Positions 7,264 to 10,000 of a stretch of DNA of 10,000 nucleotides are shown here, piece by piece. The translations under genes were made by a program, and so were the position numbers. The DNA is from Penaeus vannamei. Taxonomy: Eukaryota > Arthropoda > Malacostraca > Decapoda > Penaeidae. The DNA lies in assembly GCF_042767895.1 (NCBI RefSeq), contig NC_091583.1, positions 5,739,531-5,749,530 on the forward strand, written 5' to 3'. The first letter of the stretch is position 1. Every line of letters starts with the position of its first letter. The notes under the pieces are model-generated. The model worked only from the letters and a program-made list of their open reading frames with translations, ran no database searches and was not told the origin of the DNA.

Positions 7264-7794
7264 ATCATTATTATTAATATGTGTACAATGTTTTTTTATA
7301 ACACTAATATTTATCATTATTTTTTTATAATTAGCATTATTTTTATCATCATAATTATTATCAGTGCAGTAGTTATTATTGTCATATTATTGTTATCTTC
7401 ATGAATATCATTACTACATTCCTATTAACATCATTATTAGTAGTATTGATATCAGTATTATTATATTTCTTCTTATTATTATCAGTGTTGTTATTATTAA
7501 TTCCGTTGTTGTTCCTGTTATTAACATTATTATCATTATCATTATCATCATAATTATTTCTATGACTGCTACCTATCATTACCATAATTGCTATTATCTG
7601 TATCATTGGTTTTGTGATTATCAACTTTAATTCCATAATTGTTATTACAATCATTATCACAATTTTGTTATTGCTGTTATCATCAACATTATTAGCATCA
7701 TCTTATTAATGTAATTTTTATTTTTTATTATTACTGCTATCACTATTATAGTCATTTTTATCATCATTATTATGAGCATTACCATTTTCATTCT
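7264..7794 (+). repeat. Degenerate ATT block, unit 3
   Basis: Same block following the second pyrimidine stretch. Its right half shares variants with unit 4 (CACAATTTTGTTATT, GAGCATTACCATTTTC). Confidence 0.93.
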
Positions 7795-8071
7795 ATTGCC
7801 ATGGCCTTTTCAGTCATGGAAATATAATAGAAAAAGATGTGTGCATCATTAATTTATCACATGAAACCTACACTAGATATACTTACAAAAATATAAAACG
7901 TGAATTTTTCTGAGTTGGCTCCCACCTCTTTACGTTCTGTTAATCGGGGTCAGCATAAAAATGTTCAAGTCCCTGAATTACGTTACAGTGTTCACATCCA
8001 ACACAAAAGGATGTTAACAAAGATAAAATCAAAAGTTAATGCCGACAGGAACCTAGTAAAATACTTGTGTG

Positions 8072-8110
8072 AAAAAATAATAATAAATAAATAAAAAATA
8101 ATAATAATAA
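8072..8110 (+). repeat. Mixed AAT/AAAT tract, unit 4
   Basis: A6 followed by AAT and AAAT repeats, the unit-4 form of the tail-like tract. It is related to the unit-3 form rather than the poly(A) form. Confidence 0.93.
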
Positions 8111-8567
8111 CTTGATATGAAGGCCAAGTTAGACGGTATACAAATGGAAAGTTAAAGAAGAGATTGATTATGAAGATTATACACCCATACGGTTAGACAG
8201 GAATCAACCGAGACATCACATGAAGGAAAAAAAAATCAATAAGATATCCTGACCTAGATCTTTATCCCAGGAGGTGCGGGTCCTCAAGCTGAAAAAAAGA
8301 AAACTAAATGTTAATTTACTTGTAAAATTTGACGGTAACACTGGAGATACGGATCCTCATGCAATACGCCTCTATTTCACTTGGTCCTTTGAGGCTCTCT
8401 AACACTTGGCCTCACAGAGTATGACTTCATGTAAGAGAGTGCACCCTTCAGATGGTAATGTAGCATGTCACACACACACGGCGCAAAGAGGAGAAAATAT
8501 GCAAATGAAGTACCCGATCACGAACCCGATAGTTAATAATCAAACGACCTAAACAACCACGAAAAGG

Positions 8568-8593
8568 GAGAGCGAGAGAGAGAGAGAGAGAGA
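8568..8593 (+). repeat. (AG)n microsatellite, unit 4
   Basis: Same site as in units 1 and 2, with the AGCGAG interruption kept. Confidence 0.95.
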
Positions 8594-8714
8594 AATCACT
8601 CTTTGGTTACCATGACATTTCGTGGACGTCGCTAAAGAGTAGGAAAAATTGAAAATGGAATATAAGGTAAAGGATAAAGAGAAAATCAGACAATACACTG
8701 TTGTATCATAAACT

Positions 8715-8840
8715 ATGCATACCGGTCATAACATATTTACAATATTTAAGTTAGCAAATAAGTATATCCTATTTATTTTGCTTGGCGACTTCAACGCCAT
8801 TAAAGTAGCGAGACGGTTAATAATGCGCATTACCATCTAG
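8715..8840 (+). pseudogene. Mini-frame with LLGDFNA motif, unit 4
   Basis: Unit-4 copy of the 41-codon frame, with N to K at residue 12. Across the four copies I see three amino-acid changes and one silent change, all outside the motif. The numbers are too small to argue for selection. Confidence 0.25.
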
Positions 8841-8894
8841 GCAAGGTCTCTGTCATTATTCTTAGATGATGATTAGTCGCTGACAAAATAAAAA

Positions 8895-9021
8895 TGTTTT
8901 CGGGACAGCCGCAGGTGACTTTGAAAATGTACATGTGTGCGTGACATACCCGCACTATGGCGTTGGCCGCGGTTCCTGAAAACGACCTTCGTATGGTCGA
9001 GTGCGCAGCCATACCCTACAG
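8895..9021 (+). other. Conserved GC-richer island, unit 4
   Basis: Unit-4 copy with the TGA variant shared with unit 1, a CCTGAAAACG variant in place of CCTGGAAACG, and an altered right end (ACCCTACAGTTG). Confidence 0.6.
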
Positions 9022-9025
9022 TTGT

Positions 9026-9644
9026 TATCATTACCACTGTTATTATTATTGTTATTATTAGTATTATTTTTATTATTAATCTTATTCTTTTTCTTCTTAT
9101 TATTGTTATTATTATAATTATTATTATTATTATGTTTACCATGTTTATTATAACACTATTTTTTATCATTATTTTTTTTATAATTGGCATTATTTTTATC
9201 ATAATTATTATCAGTGCAGTAGTTATTATTGTCATATTATTGTTATCTTCATGAATATCATTACTACATTCCTATTAACATCATTATTAGTAGTATTGAT
9301 ATCAGTATTATTATATTTCTTATTATTATCAGTGTTATTATTATTAATTCCGTTGTTGTTCCTGTTATTAACATTATTATCATTATCATTATTATCATCA
9401 TAATTATTTCTATGACTGCTACCTATAATTACCATAATTGCTATTATCTGTATCATTGGTTTTGTGATTATCAACTTTAATTCCATAATTGTTATTACAA
9501 TCATTATCACAATTTTGTTATTACTGTTATCATCAACATCATTGGCATCATATTATTAATGTAATTTTTATTTTTTATTATTACTGCTATCACTATTATA
9601 GTCATTTTTATCATCATTATTATGAGCATTACCATTTTCATTCT
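9026..9644 (+). repeat. Degenerate ATT block, unit 4
   Basis: Same block, with TTA/ATT triplets and only a trace of CTTTTT (about 9085-9097) where the pyrimidine tract should be. Confidence 0.93.
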
Positions 9645-9873
9645 ATTGCCATGGCCTTTTCAGTCATGGAAATATAATAGAAAAAGATGTGTGCATCATT
9701 AATTTATCACATGAAACCTACACTGGATATACTTACAAAAATATAAAACGTGAATTTTTCTGAGTTGGCTCCCACCTCTTTACGTTCTGTTAATCGGGGT
9801 CAGCATAAAAATATTCAAGTCCCTGAATTACGTTACAGTGTTCACATCCAACACAAAAGGATGTTAACAAAGA

Positions 9874-9916
9874 TAAAATCAAAAGTTAATGCCGACAGGA
9901 ACCTAGTCAAAATACT

Positions 9917-9963
<47 letters not shown>

Positions 9964-10000
9964 GAAATAACTTGATATAAAGGCCAAGTTGGACGGTATA
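9874..10000 (+). repeat. Tandem unit 5 (partial, cut by window edge)
   Basis: This is the start of a fifth unit. It contains the GTTAATGCCGACAGGAACC landmark, a 41-A tract and the GGCCAAGTTGGACGGTATA segment before the window ends. It shows that the array continues to the right. Confidence 0.95.
9922..9962 (+). repeat. A41 tract, unit 5
   Basis: Uninterrupted run of 41 A, the longest of the five copies, followed by CGAAATAACTTGAT as in unit 2. Confidence 0.97.

Larger units (their letters stand above)
5863..8023 (+). repeat. Tandem unit 3
   Basis: Third and longest unit, 2161 bp. The A-tract seen in units 1, 2 and 5 is replaced by (AAT)n. The pyrimidine tract is expanded as a pentanucleotide repeat and followed by an ATT run and a second 61-nt pyrimidine block. 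Sequence just before its AG microsatellite is locally diverged (CTATAGGACCCAAACAACTATG in place of the CAAACGACCTAAAC form). Confidence 0.95.
8024..9873 (+). repeat. Tandem unit 4
   Basis: Fourth unit, 1850 bp. Its A-tract position holds a mix of AAT and AAAT repeats. It lacks three bases in the CTCTTTGGTGGTTACC segment and has almost no pyrimidine tract; that site is filled by TTA/ATT triplets instead. CACTCAG at the end of the conserved island is altered to CCCTACAGTTG. Confidence 0.95.
2090..10000 (+). repeat. Head-to-tail tandem array of a 1.8-2.2 kb unit
   Basis: The same long non-repetitive landmarks recur in the same order and orientation. GTTAATGCCGACAGGAACCT starts at 2101, 3910, 5874, 8035 and 9885. 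The block containing ATGGCGTTGGCCGCGGTTCC and the CCATGGCCTTTTCAGTCATGG segment each recur four times. Spacing between copies is 1809, 1964, 2161 and 1850 bp. The array continues beyond the right edge. It behaves like a long-unit satellite or a locally amplified segment. No gene is recognisable apart from a possible degenerate endonuclease motif. Confidence 0.97.

Noticed and set aside
6693..7404. Long open frames through the unit-3 pyrimidine tract (up to about 206 codons)
   Set aside because: Same artefact, from a CTTTT repeat that gives a five-residue periodic product. Length depends only on repeat copy number.
2090..10000. CRISPR-like or phage/prokaryotic repeat system
   Set aside because: Units are about 2 kb rather than short repeats with unique spacers, with no associated genes and a clearly eukaryotic simple-repeat composition.
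2090..10000. rRNA or histone-type tandem gene cluster
   Set aside because: I recognise no rRNA core segments and no histone reading frames in any unit.

Overview
The window looks like non-coding, low-complexity eukaryotic DNA. It is AT-rich and full of simple sequence repeats, and I find no convincing protein gene, rRNA or complete tRNA. The long open frames that can be drawn across it are translations of AAT/ATT, CTTTTT and CTTTT repeats (runs of I, Y, N, F, S, L, K). The density and style of microsatellites would fit a decapod crustacean such as a penaeid shrimp. That is an inference from style, not from a diagnostic gene.

Layout. Bases 1-595 are a degenerate AAT-type trinucleotide array with a perfect (AAT)n core at 216-301. 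It ends at a near-perfect palindrome (596-621). Bases 622-1141 are unremarkable single-copy sequence. Bases 1142-1560 are a second degenerate trinucleotide array with the repeat on the opposite strand (ATT/GTT/ATC on +), closed by a fold-back inverted repeat (1522-1559). Bases 1561-2089 are single-copy and hold a possible decayed tRNA-like (SINE-head-like) stretch.

From 2090 to the right edge the window is a head-to-tail tandem array of a long complex unit. There are four full units (2090-3898, 3899-5862, 5863-8023, 8024-9873; 1809, 1964, 2161 and 1850 bp) and the start of a fifth (9874-10000). Each unit has the same order: an A or AAT tract; about 0.9 kb of non-repetitive sequence carrying an (AG)n microsatellite; a 41-codon mini-frame with an LLGDFNA motif; a GC-richer island; a polypyrimidine tract of very variable length; a degenerate ATT block of roughly 0.5 kb; and about 230 bp of non-repetitive tail. 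Most length differences come from the simple repeats. At the same site the pyrimidine tract is 26 nt in unit 1, 276 nt in unit 2 (hexanucleotide CTTTTT), 264 nt in unit 3 (pentanucleotide CTTTT x32) and nearly absent in unit 4.

The main points for follow-up are: (i) independent microsatellite expansion at one orthologous site in neighbouring tandem copies; (ii) a GDFN-type motif suggesting the unit may carry a fossil of a non-LTR retrotransposon endonuclease domain; and (iii) conflicting copy relationships along the unit, which suggest gene conversion or unequal exchange. No genes cooperate here in any pathway that I can support.
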